DNA of 6,937 nucleotides from an uncultured Lachnospiraceae bacterium (GCA_902783935.1 CACZTA010000137.1:1-6937), one strand, 5' to 3'. Positions 1-6,237 are shown, counted from the stretch's first letter. Notes: generated from the letters alone by a model not told the origin. Numbers and translations: made by a program.

Positions 1-1211
1 TCGATCTTTTCAGAGAGGCCCGAAATGCCCGACGGAAGTTTCTCCAGATTGGCATACCAGTCTCCGAGCCCGCGCCTGTCATCATTTCTCGCGCCGAACC
101 ATCCGTCATCCAGAACAAACAGCTCCACGCCCGTCTCTTTCGCTTTCCGGGCGATCGAGAGGAGCTTTTCTTCGTCGAAATTGAAATAAGTCGCCTCCCA
201 GTTGTTGAGGAGGATCGGTCTCGGGCGGTCCCTCCATACGCCCCGCGCGAGCCGCGTCCTGTACAGGCGGTGGTAGACCTGGCTCATCCCGTTCAGGCCT
301 TTATCACTGTAGACCATGACGACTTCCGGCGTCTGGAATGTCTCCCCGGTCCCGAGCTTCCAGGCGAAGCCCTCCGGGTGAATGCCCATCATGACGCGGG
401 TCAGCTTGAACGTCGACACTTCCACCTGGGACAGGTGATTGCCGCTGTAGACCAGGCTGAAGCCGTAGACCTCCCCGTTCATTTCCCCGGTCCCGGGCCT
501 CTTGAGCGCAAGGAAGGGGTTCTCCTCCGCGCTGCTGCAGGTGCCGGTGAGGCCCTGGATCCCCTGGAGGCCCATTTCAAGCTTCCTGGTCTTGACATAC
601 CGCTCCCTTGCCCAGGCACCGGACAGCTGGACGAGTTCAAAATGCATGTCGAGGAATTCCACGCTTGCCGACAGGGCCCGTTCGAGCACGACAGGTGCAT
701 TTCCCCCGTTTTCATAGCGCACGCTTCTCACGATGACCGGATAACCGGCATACAGGGTATAGATGAGGGACGCGCATACGCCCGTCAGTTCGTCCTTAAG
801 AAGAATCTCCAGTGTCTCCGCTTCCTCCGGGTCCTCCACATAGACCGCCGGGAGCGGGAGCATCGGCTTCTTTCCGGCATAGATCTTGTGGGAGACATAT
901 TTAAAGTCGGATATGCGGCTTCCGTTTTCCTGAAGAACCGTCACCATCGGGGAGCGGTAATCCCCGGTCCCGTAGGACGGGAAATCCTGCCGCGTATAAT
1001 GCATCGACAGGATCGTCGGCTCATCCACGCAGATCGTCATCTGCGAGCGCATCGCCTCCTCATGAAGATGATTGAAGCTCTCCCGGTCATGGATCCGCTT
1101 TCCGTAATAAAGGTTCTCAATCTGCCCGTTCGCCATCACCCGTATGATATAACTGATGCTGTCATTTGTCAGGTGCCAGGTGGATGCAGCTTCGTGAAAC
1201 AGGATCGCCAT
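1..1211 (-). CDS. agaA: Alpha-galactosidase, glycoside hydrolase family 36 (N-terminal 403 residues, cut by window edge)
   Basis: The enzyme hydrolyses terminal alpha-1,6-galactose from raffinose, melibiose, stachyose or galactomannan fragments. There is no signal peptide (MAILFHEAASTWHL), so it acts in the cytoplasm after import. The start at 1211 has AAAGGAGA five nt upstream. The reading frame is open to the window edge; family members are about 720-750 residues, so only the N-terminal beta-sandwich domain (about 1-325) and the first strands of the TIM barrel are present. Diagnostic motifs are GTGDYRSPMV (81-90), RPILLNNWEATYFNF (331-345) and FVLDDGWFG (365-373), then GLGDWYANLEKLPSGI (381-396). 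W338, D368 and D369 match residues known to line the galactose site in GH36. The catalytic nucleophile in the KxD motif and the acid/base Asp lie beyond the window. It is the last visible gene of the operon and the best clue to the transporter's substrate. Confidence 0.95.
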   Translation of the reverse strand, partial: MAILFHEAASTWHLTNDSISYIIRVMANGQIENLYYGKRIHDRESFNHLHEEAMRSQMTICVDEPTILSMHYTRQDFPSYGTGDYRSPMVTVLQENGSRISDFKYVSHKIYAGKKPMLPLPAVYVEDPEEAETLEILLKDELTGVCASLIYTLYAGYPVIVRSVRYENGGNAPVVLERALSASVEFLDMHFELVQLSGAWARERYVKTRKLEMGLQGIQGLTGTCSSAEENPFLALKRPGTGEMNGEVYGFSLVYSGNHLSQVEVSTFKLTRVMMGIHPEGFAWKLGTGETFQTPEVVMVYSDKGLNGMSQVYHRLYRTRLARGVWRDRPRPILLNNWEATYFNFDEEKLLSIARKAKETGVELFVLDDGWFGARNDDRRGLGDWYANLEKLPSGISGLSEKI

Positions 1212-1223
1212 AACATTCTCCTT

Positions 1224-1961
1224 TCATTGTCCCAGTTTTTTCATATCTTCAAGCGTCTGCTTATCGGTTCTTTTCTGATTGAAGTCGCTCTGTTCTTCCG
1301 GCGCTTCTTCCTCCGCCGTCTCCGCCTTCGGCAGATACACCTCAAAATCCTTGATCAGGACAGATGAGACAAACATCGCCACTGCCGCAAAGCCGAACGT
1401 CGACCACATAAATGCATACAGGGGAAGCATCCTCCTGTCCAGAAAGGTAATCGCCATCGGAACGGTATTGGCAAACAGGACGGGGATTATCTTCAGCGGC
1501 CTCCGCCCGATGAAAAAGACCGCATTTCTCAGGAGGTTCGGAATCGTGTCCTCAAACGCCGCCATCACGGGGACGAGGTACGAGCACACGACGAGGACGG
1601 CGGCGGCAATCGCATACGTGGCATATTTTACCCATACGAGCACGCCGCCGGCCTGCATGCAGATGCTGATATCCATCGCGCCCACTGCGATGAGGACGAT
1701 CAGAACCAGCCAGCAGACCACCGCCTGTTTAAAATTCATCCTGAATCCCTGCCAGAAAGTCGTAAACGGATTCAGTTCCCGGTCTCCCCGCAGCACCTTC
1801 AGCATAACGTAATAGAGCGCGGCAAGCGCAGGACCGGCTGTGATGACCGGCAGCGAAAAAACGACAAACAGGATATTTGCCGCGATGATAATCCCGCACC
1901 GCGTCATGATCTGTCCGAATATGCTGTCGTTGTCGAGCATTCCCCTGATGAATCTGTGCAT
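1224..1961 (-). CDS. YesL-family (DUF624) integral membrane protein
   Basis: A polytopic inner-membrane protein of 245 residues, of a family defined by Bacillus subtilis YesL from the rhamnogalacturonan locus and often found beside sugar ABC importers and glycosidases. Its biochemical function is not established. The family signature is at the N-terminus: NILFVVFSLPVITAGPALAA (residues 29-48) followed by LYYVMLKVLRG and FWQGFRMNFKQ (69-79). About five helices are visible, near 21-40, 80-97, 110-133, 155-173 and 180-203. The last 40 residues form an acidic tail (AETAEEEAPEEQ, 213-224) that is probably disordered and cytoplasmic. The start at 1961 is supported by AGAGGAA (1975-1969). The stop codon overlaps the ribosome site of the alpha-galactosidase, with 12 nt between the coding regions, so the two are likely co-translated. 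Confidence 0.9.
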   Translation of the reverse strand: MHRFIRGMLDNDSIFGQIMTRCGIIIAANILFVVFSLPVITAGPALAALYYVMLKVLRGDRELNPFTTFWQGFRMNFKQAVVCWLVLIVLIAVGAMDISICMQAGGVLVWVKYATYAIAAAVLVVCSYLVPVMAAFEDTIPNLLRNAVFFIGRRPLKIIPVLFANTVPMAITFLDRRMLPLYAFMWSTFGFAAVAMFVSSVLIKDFEVYLPKAETAEEEAPEEQSDFNQKRTDKQTLEDMKKLGQ

Positions 1962-1978
1962 AAATCGCTTCCTCTGTT

Positions 1979-2725
1979 TTATCCGGTTCCTGCAGGGACT
2001 GCGTTCTCATCCCCGAGGATAAATTCAAGAAATGTCTCCACGGCGTCTGCGCGTTTCGTGTACTCCCCGATCCCCAGACAGCAGTCACCTTCGTAGAGAT
2101 GGTACTTTGTCACCAGCAGGCTGTCCGACACGTCAATTGCAATCGGAACCGGCTCCGTGCTGTACTCCTCGTCTATAGGCGTACAGTAAATAAAACGGTC
2201 GCCGTACTTCTCACGGAAAACAGAATACTCCGGCGTGCTTAAGTCCGCAAGCCGTCCGCTCTCGCCGATTTTGACGATCCCGTCTTTTCCCATGGTCAGC
2301 ACATCCAGGTCCCCCGCTTCCGTCACGGCGACAAACGCCTGAAAATAGCTGTTCATCGTCCCGCCCCGGACGGACGGGTCAAACCAGGAGGCGGCATTCA
2401 TCTCTATCTGTTTTTCTTTCGGGTCAAATCCCGCATATTCCGTAAAATCATACCAGAGCGCCGATCTGTAGCCGCCGTTCTCCATGGTGTTCGCATAGAT
2501 CGCATAGAACCAGTACCCGGTGTTGACAAACAGCAGGCGGTAGAGCACATAGACCAGGAAAATGAACGCGCAGGAGATCCCGAGGATCCAGATCCAGTAA
2601 TAATGAATCACATATGCCGCTCTCTCCCTGCCTGTCATATAAGCGGTTTTTTTCATCTCCGCCCGGTACCAGGCCGCAAGCTTCCCGCGAAGCGTCTGTT
2701 CTTTTTCCTGTCTTTCCCTTTTCAC
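1979..2725 (-). CDS. Membrane-anchored protein of unknown function, partner of YesL-type gene
   Basis: I cannot assign a named family. The protein has 248 residues from a GTG start supported by GGAGGT. Residues 1-40 are highly charged and probably cytoplasmic. Residues 43-66 form one strong transmembrane helix (WIWILGISCAFIFLVYVLY). The rest, 67-248, should face outside. That outer part has stretches reminiscent of half a solute-binding protein: a DLDVLTMGKDG segment (139-149), GRLADLSTPEY (158-168), PVPIAIDVSDSLL (192-204), and a C-terminal helix TKRADAVETFLEFIL (223-237). Cysteines occur at 52, 181, 215 and 216. Similar one-helix proteins next to DUF624/YesL genes occur in Clostridia sugar loci, as far as I recall. 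It lies 17 nt upstream of the YesL gene in the same operon. A role in sensing, assembly or modulation of the importer is a guess. Confidence 0.82.
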   Translation of the reverse strand: MKRERQEKEQTLRGKLAAWYRAEMKKTAYMTGRERAAYVIHYYWIWILGISCAFIFLVYVLYRLLFVNTGYWFYAIYANTMENGGYRSALWYDFTEYAGFDPKEKQIEMNAASWFDPSVRGGTMNSYFQAFVAVTEAGDLDVLTMGKDGIVKIGESGRLADLSTPEYSVFREKYGDRFIYCTPIDEEYSTEPVPIAIDVSDSLLVTKYHLYEGDCCLGIGEYTKRADAVETFLEFILGDENAVPAGTG

Positions 2726-2731
2726 ACCCGG

Positions 2732-2737
2732 ACCTCC
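2732..2737 (-). promoter_or_regulatory. Ribosome binding site supporting a GTG start at 2725
   Basis: GGAGGT on the minus strand is 6 nt before the GTG at 2725. The next in-frame ATG (codon 24, MKKTAYM) has no such site and would leave off a charged N-terminus. Confidence 0.7.
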
Positions 2738-2759
2738 GTCTGCGCGTCCTGCCTCCGGC

Positions 2760-2775
2760 GCCCCGTTTCCGGGGC
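2760..2775 (-). other. GAAA-tetraloop hairpin after the terminator
   Basis: Minus-strand GCCCCG-GAAA-CGGGGC forms a perfect 6-bp GC stem closed by a GNRA-type tetraloop, 5 nt after the terminator stem and 22 nt before the ribosome site of the next gene. It may protect the 5' end of the downstream mRNA after termination or processing. No function can be proven from sequence alone. Confidence 0.45.
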
Positions 2776-2779
2776 AGCT

Positions 2780-2840
2780 CCTGTATTCGAGAAAAACCGG
2801 GGATCCGCATCCGCTGTCCCCGGTTTTTCCTGAATACAGG
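2780..2840. terminator. Strong bidirectional Rho-independent terminator between permeases and downstream genes
   Basis: Two 24-nt arms (2780-2803 and 2817-2840) are reverse complements except for two adjacent positions (2789-2790 against 2830-2831), around a 13-nt loop. The core AAAAACCGGGGA / TCCCCGGTTTTT is perfect and places a run of five T after the GC-rich stem on either strand, the textbook shape of a bidirectional terminator. The arms are longer than most terminators need, since the outer CCTGTATTC / GAATACAGG pairing adds nine pairs. I see no promoter between here and the next gene at 2725, so expression of the last three genes probably depends on readthrough. Confidence 0.85.
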
Positions 2841-2873
2841 AAACGAATTCAATTCCGGTCTCCGTTTCCTGTA
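2835..2873 (-). repeat. 11-bp inverted repeat sharing a segment with the adjacent terminator
   Basis: CGTTTCCTGTA (plus strand 2863-2873) is the exact reverse complement of TACAGGAAACG (2835-2845), with 17 nt between them. The 2835-2840 part is also the outer end of the terminator's arm, so the minus-strand transcript can pair it either upstream (2863-2873) or downstream (2780-2785), not both at once. Confidence 0.6.
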
Positions 2874-2886
2874 ACTGCCTTTTCTT

Positions 2887-2941
2887 AAGCTCTGCCGTCC
2901 TGCGCTGCTGCCGGAGCAGCAGAAATGCAGAATCAGAGCTT
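2887..2941 (-). other. Long three-part hairpin overlapping the second permease's stop codon
   Basis: On the minus strand AAGCTCTG (2941-2934) pairs perfectly with CAGAGCTT (2894-2887). Inside that, TTCTGC (2932-2927) pairs with GCAGGA (2903-2898) with one G-U pair, and CTGCTGC (2922-2916) pairs perfectly with GCAGCAG (2911-2905) around a TCCG loop. The outer stem includes part of the TGA stop codon. No U-tract follows, so it is more likely an RNA stability or processing element for the permease mRNA than a terminator. Confidence 0.55.
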
Positions 2942-3775
2942 TCCGCCTGATGTCGCGATACCTTCGACGAACTGTTTCTGGAAGATCACGTAGATAATGA
3001 TCATCGGCAGGACCGCCAGGGTCGCAGCCGCCATCATGGTCGGATACTCGCTGCCGTACTGGCCCTGCATCTTGGCAAGACCTGCGGACAGTGTTGTGGT
3101 CTGTGCGTTTGTACACACAATCATCGGCCACATCAGATCTTTGAATGCGAACACTGCCGTAAAGATACCGAGAGAAATCATGGAGCTTCTGGTCAGCGGC
3201 ATCATGATTTTCAGGAACCGCTGTCCCACGTTGCAGCCGTCGATCATCGCGGCCTCCTCCAGATCCTTCGGCAGGCCTTCATAGCCCGTCTTCAGCAGAT
3301 AGGTACCGAACGCGGTCACGAGACCCGGGAATACCAGGCCGAACGTCGTGTTCAGCATCTTCATCTTGGAAACCATCAGGTACTGCGGGATGATGAAGAT
3401 CTGAGCCGGGATCATCATCTGGATCAGCACCAGGGTGAAGAGGAACTTCTTGCCCGGGAACTTCAGACGTCCGAATGCGTAGCCGGCCATCGTCGCCGTC
3501 AGGCACGCGCAGACGACGCGGAAGAAGATCAGGAGCAGCGTATTCTTATAGAGCACGACGAAGTTGTAGCTCTTCCAGACCGTGCCGAAGTTCTCCCAGT
3601 GCCAGCCTGCGTGCGGCAGGATGTAGAACGGGTTGACGGAGATCGCCTCACCCTTGGTCTTAAGCGCCGTCAGGATCATCCATGCGAAGGGAACCAGCAT
3701 GATAAATGACATGATGACAAGGATGATGTGCATTATGATTTTTCTTTGTCTTGCTCTTCTTTCAGCACCTTCCAT
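2933..3775 (-). CDS. Sugar ABC transporter permease, MalG/UgpE/AraQ type (second permease)
   Basis: This is the partner channel subunit of the importer, acting as a heterodimer with the upstream permease. It has 280 residues from the chosen ATG, the usual size. Features visible in order are a first helix (about 13-37) ending in PFAWMILTALKT, helices near 78-101, 110-132, 143-162, 197-218 and 246-266, the EAA loop at 174-194 (EEAAMIDGCN, then P193-L194), and the short C-terminal tail FVEGIATSGGKL common in this subfamily. I chose the ATG at 3775. A longer TTG start at 3811 is open but would place the AAAGGAGGGAG ribosome site (3795-3785) inside the coding sequence and overlap the previous gene by 17 nt. 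The stop codon at 2935-2933 is built into the 5' arm of a long hairpin, and a strong terminator follows about 90 nt later. Confidence 0.94.
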   Translation of the reverse strand: MEGAERRARQRKIIMHIILVIMSFIMLVPFAWMILTALKTKGEAISVNPFYILPHAGWHWENFGTVWKSYNFVVLYKNTLLLIFFRVVCACLTATMAGYAFGRLKFPGKKFLFTLVLIQMMIPAQIFIIPQYLMVSKMKMLNTTFGLVFPGLVTAFGTYLLKTGYEGLPKDLEEAAMIDGCNVGQRFLKIMMPLTRSSMISLGIFTAVFAFKDLMWPMIVCTNAQTTTLSAGLAKMQGQYGSEYPTMMAAATLAVLPMIIIYVIFQKQFVEGIATSGGKL

Positions 3776-3794
3776 ATGCTTATGCTCCCTCCTT

Positions 3795-4682
3795 TCAGTT
3801 ATGATAGACAAGCTTCTTTTCAGCCTGCTGCAGGATAAACGTGATAATCATGATAAAGACGACCAGCACGATGACGAGCGTTGCGCCGTAGCCCTTATTT
3901 CCGTTTGTGAACGCATACTGATAGAACAGGTACACGATGGACTGGACCTTCGGGAGCGCCACATTCGTCTTGTCCATGACCATGAACATAAGGTCGAACA
4001 CTGTCAGGGCCCCGATGATACGGGTCTGGACGATGAAGAATGTCGTGGGGCTCAGAAGCGGGACCGTAATGTTGAAGAACTGGCGGATTCCGCTCGCACC
4101 GTCGATATCGGCAGCTTCATAGTAGTCGCCCGGGATTTCCTGAAGACCGCCTATGAAGAGGACCATATTGTAACCGATGATGGACCAGACGCCGATGATG
4201 CCGATGGAGATCCATGCGATATTCGGATTGGAGATCCACTCTGTCTTTGTGTGGAAAATGTTGTTGATCAGACCGAACTGTGTGTTATACAGCCACTTCC
4301 AGACCATGGCGACCGCAGCAGGCGCGCAGACCATGGGAAGGAAGAAAATCGTTCTGTAGACAGACACGCCGGCAATCTTTTTGCTCAGGAAAACGGCGAG
4401 GATCAGCGCGATGACAACGCCGAAGGGCACTTCGATGATCGCATATTTGACCGTATTCCACAGGGACTGCCAGGTCTCTGATGCGGCGAGAACCGCCTGA
4501 TAGTTTTTCGGGCCTACAAAGATGTTTCCTTTTCCGAAGTCGCCCGTCTTGCAGAATGACTGATAAATCGTGTTGAAGAACGGATAGAAGTTCAGGATGA
4601 TAAGGCCGATCATTGTCGGTGCGACAAATGCAAGCCCCCATTTCATCTCTGACCGCTCCGTAGGTGTCATTTTCTTGCCCAA
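3795..4682 (-). CDS. Sugar ABC transporter permease, MalF/UgpA/LplB type (first permease)
   Basis: This is one of two integral membrane subunits forming the import channel. It has 295 residues, normal for the family, with six predicted helices at roughly 16-38, 78-100, 108-130, 156-180, 206-235 and 266-286. The ATPase-contacting EAA loop is clear at 189-210: EAADIDGAS, then the P208-L209-L210 end of the motif. The N-terminal helix with APTMIGLIILNFYPF and the FLPMV stretch (114-118) are also typical. The start is a TTG at 4682, chosen because AAAGGGGGG sits 8 nt upstream; ATG at 4670 is the alternative and would remove four residues. The gene follows the binding-protein gene by 151 nt containing a terminator-like hairpin. 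Its stop codon is 19 nt before the second permease's ATG, so the two are probably translationally coupled. No ATP-binding subunit is encoded here; such importers commonly share an MsmK/MsmX/UgpC-type ATPase. Confidence 0.94.
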   Translation of the reverse strand: MGKKMTPTERSEMKWGLAFVAPTMIGLIILNFYPFFNTIYQSFCKTGDFGKGNIFVGPKNYQAVLAASETWQSLWNTVKYAIIEVPFGVVIALILAVFLSKKIAGVSVYRTIFFLPMVCAPAAVAMVWKWLYNTQFGLINNIFHTKTEWISNPNIAWISIGIIGVWSIIGYNMVLFIGGLQEIPGDYYEAADIDGASGIRQFFNITVPLLSPTTFFIVQTRIIGALTVFDLMFMVMDKTNVALPKVQSIVYLFYQYAFTNGNKGYGATLVIVLVVFIMIITFILQQAEKKLVYHN

Positions 4683-4690
4683 GAAATGAA

Positions 4691-4699
4691 CCCCCCTTT
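4691..4699 (-). promoter_or_regulatory. Ribosome binding site that decides a TTG start for the first permease
   Basis: AAAGGGGGG on the minus strand lies 8 nt before the TTG at 4682, a normal spacing. The first in-frame ATG (4670) would be 20 nt away, too far for this site. Confidence 0.6.
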
Positions 4700-4745
4700 C
4701 TTAAAAATGAGTCCGCAGCTGGTCCCGGCGCCGCTGTTTTATGCG

Positions 4746-4788
4746 AAAGAAAAAGCGGGGGTGAGGCCCGCGTGAGCACTCACCCCGC
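4746..4788 (-). terminator. Hairpin with U-tract between the binding-protein and permease genes
   Basis: On the minus strand, arm GCGGGGTGAG (4788-4779) pairs with CTCACCCCCGC (4765-4755) with one bulged base, followed by TTTTTCTTTC. This is the form of a Rho-independent terminator. Because the permeases follow in the same orientation with no clear new promoter, it probably terminates only part of the transcripts and protects the binding-protein mRNA end. The loop also contains GTGAG-TG-CTCAC, a small competing hairpin that uses the same 5' arm. Confidence 0.7.
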
Positions 4789-4833
4789 GCCAGGATTTCA
4801 GTGACTTCCTGTCAGATTCTTAATCCGGTTAGA

Positions 4834-6144
4834 TTATTCGTTTGCGATTGCCGTCTCGATGATGTTCTGTGCATTGTCGCAGGCCTGTTCCATAATAGCC
4901 GGATCAGACGGATTCTGCCATGCATCAAGGAAGCAGCCGAGCTGCTGAAGGGCATCTTCCCAGACAGTCGTGTTGCGTGTGTACGGACGGAAGTACAGTG
5001 TGCCTTCTTCTTCAATCTTTGTGAATGCGGAGACATCCATGCCTTCGAATGCATTTGCGAATTCTTCGGAAACGCTCTTCATACCGGCCATCGTGACGCC
5101 CTTTTCAGCCTGTTCCTTCTGGCCCTTCTCGCCGCACCAGTAAGAGATCAGGTCATAGCATGCCTGCGGATCAGCAGCATCGTGCTTGATCGCCCAGCCA
5201 AGGCCGTTGTAGCAGGACTGGCGCTCGCCTTCGTCGCACTGGCCGTTTCCGTCGCGGTCTGCATACGGAAGCATCGCCCATGCATAATCGGCAGCATTGT
5301 CAGCCGTGTAGAATGTGTTGATCATCCAGGAGCCCTGTGTGATCATGCCGACGAGGCCGGAGTTGAACAGGGAGTCCGTACCTGTCTCGGCAACGATCGT
5401 CTGCGGAGCGCCGTTTTCGATGATCTGGCGGACCTTTTCCATGCCGGCCTTGCCTTCAGCAGAACCGATGGTTGTGCTCTTGTGGTCTTCTGTGACAATC
5501 GTTCCGCCGTAATCATAGACCAGGTTATACCAGCCGTCCTGATTGTTGGAGGTATTCATCGCCATACCGTAGACGCCGTCATCCTTGCCGGCTTCCGTGA
5601 TGGCTTTCTCGGCAGCGACGAGGTCATCCCATGTCCAGTCGTCTGTCGGATACTCGACGCCGTACTTGTCGAAGATTGCCTTGTTGTAAAGAAGGGCGAT
5701 GGTGTCGTGGTCCTTCGGCAGCGCGTACTGCTTGTCGCCGCTCTTGTACAGGTCTACGATGCCTTCATAGTAATTTGCGAGGTCAATGTTGTCGTCTGCT
5801 GCGATGTAATCATCGAGAGCGAGAAGCAGGTCGTTCTCCATATACATCTGAGCCGTATTGGAGTGCATCCAGAATACATCCGGCATCTCTCCGCCTGAAG
5901 CGCCCGCTTCAAGAAGTGTCCAGTAATTGTCCCAGTCAACGACGTTGATGTTGACCTTCACACCGGACTCCGCGCTCCACTCGTCGGCGATCTCCTGAAG
6001 ACCCTGGAGCTGATTATTATCCCAGATATTGACCTGGATTTCGCTCACGGAATAATCAGCGTGTGCGACTGCCGGAACAGCGACGGTCATACCGACTGCC
6101 ATCATGGCGGAGAGTGCAACTGAAATTGCCTTTCTAGTTCTCAT
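4834..6144 (-). CDS. Extracellular sugar-binding protein of an ABC importer (SBP family 1)
   Basis: This protein captures an oligosaccharide outside the membrane and hands it to the two permeases downstream. At 436 residues it has the normal family length. Residues 1-29 form a signal peptide: MRTRK, a hydrophobic core, then AVAHA before Asp30, a type I signal peptidase pattern. There is no cysteine in or near the leader, so it is not an obvious lipoprotein, which is unusual for a Gram-positive binding protein. The mature part shows typical motifs: WDNYWTLLEAGASGGEMPDVFW (residues 71-92, key W71, Y74, P88, D89), LPKDHDTIALLYNKAIFDKY (142-161), and ITQGSWM near 268-274. Residues 296-307 (DRDGNGQCDEGE) fit an EF-hand-type calcium loop. 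All six cysteines lie after residue 302. The neighbouring GH36 enzyme suggests an alpha-galactoside ligand, which the sequence alone does not prove. A perfect AGGAGG precedes the ATG, and a hairpin terminator follows the stop codon. Confidence 0.94.
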   Translation of the reverse strand: MRTRKAISVALSAMMAVGMTVAVPAVAHADYSVSEIQVNIWDNNQLQGLQEIADEWSAESGVKVNINVVDWDNYWTLLEAGASGGEMPDVFWMHSNTAQMYMENDLLLALDDYIAADDNIDLANYYEGIVDLYKSGDKQYALPKDHDTIALLYNKAIFDKYGVEYPTDDWTWDDLVAAEKAITEAGKDDGVYGMAMNTSNNQDGWYNLVYDYGGTIVTEDHKSTTIGSAEGKAGMEKVRQIIENGAPQTIVAETGTDSLFNSGLVGMITQGSWMINTFYTADNAADYAWAMLPYADRDGNGQCDEGERQSCYNGLGWAIKHDAADPQACYDLISYWCGEKGQKEQAEKGVTMAGMKSVSEEFANAFEGMDVSAFTKIEEEGTLYFRPYTRNTTVWEDALQQLGCFLDAWQNPSDPAIMEQACDNAQNIIETAIANE

Positions 6145-6150
6145 TCTATA

Positions 6151-6159
6151 TCCTCCTTT
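6151..6159 (-). promoter_or_regulatory. Strong ribosome binding site of the binding-protein gene
   Basis: AAAGGAGGA on the minus strand contains a full AGGAGG at 6157-6152, seven nt before the ATG at 6144. It fixes the start and agrees with the high expression usual for transporter binding proteins. Confidence 0.85.
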
Positions 6160-6212
6160 AGGTTTTTCCGGGGGCCGCGCACCCTGTGTGCATTTCAGCC
6201 CTGTTTCACAAA

Positions 6213-6218
6213 ATTATA
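6213..6218 (-). promoter_or_regulatory. Promoter -10 box (TATAAT) of the sugar-transport operon
   Basis: The minus strand has a perfect TATAAT at 6218-6213. At 17 bp spacing the -35 position (6241-6236) reads ATGTTT, a poor sigma-A match, as expected for an activator-dependent promoter. A start point near 6206 would give a 5' leader of about 62 nt before the ATG at 6144. A TTGACA at 6255-6250 is too far away (31 bp) to pair with this box. Confidence 0.6.
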
Positions 6219-6237
6219 TCTTTTCAGCCACCTCAAA

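Noticed and set aside
1214..1216. Alternative ATG five bases upstream of the alpha-galactosidase start
   Set aside because: It is in a different frame (ATG TTA TGG) and sits directly against the ribosome site; the GH36 frame begins at 1211.
270..1367. 365-codon open frame on the plus strand opposite the alpha-galactosidase
   Set aside because: It is the complement of a GH36 gene with clear motifs, extends into the YesL region, and has no ribosome site or family features. Long antisense frames are expected in GC-rich coding DNA.
2448..3131. 227-codon minus-strand frame bridging the second permease and the unknown protein
   Set aside because: It is very Arg-rich, runs through the terminator hairpins and overlaps two supported genes out of frame.
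3633..4481. 282-codon plus-strand frame, rich in Asp and His, across both permeases
   Set aside because: It covers the antisense of two permeases with clear EAA loops; its composition is the complement of hydrophobic codons.
4668..4670. ATG at 4670 as start of the first permease
   Set aside because: It is 20 nt from the only ribosome-site-like sequence, whereas TTG at 4682 is 8 nt away. It is kept as a second choice because the two proteins differ by only four residues.
4801..5898. 365-codon open frame on the plus strand opposite the binding-protein gene
   Set aside because: The minus-strand frame has a signal peptide, a perfect AGGAGG and family motifs. The plus frame has none and reads as a codon-bias shadow.
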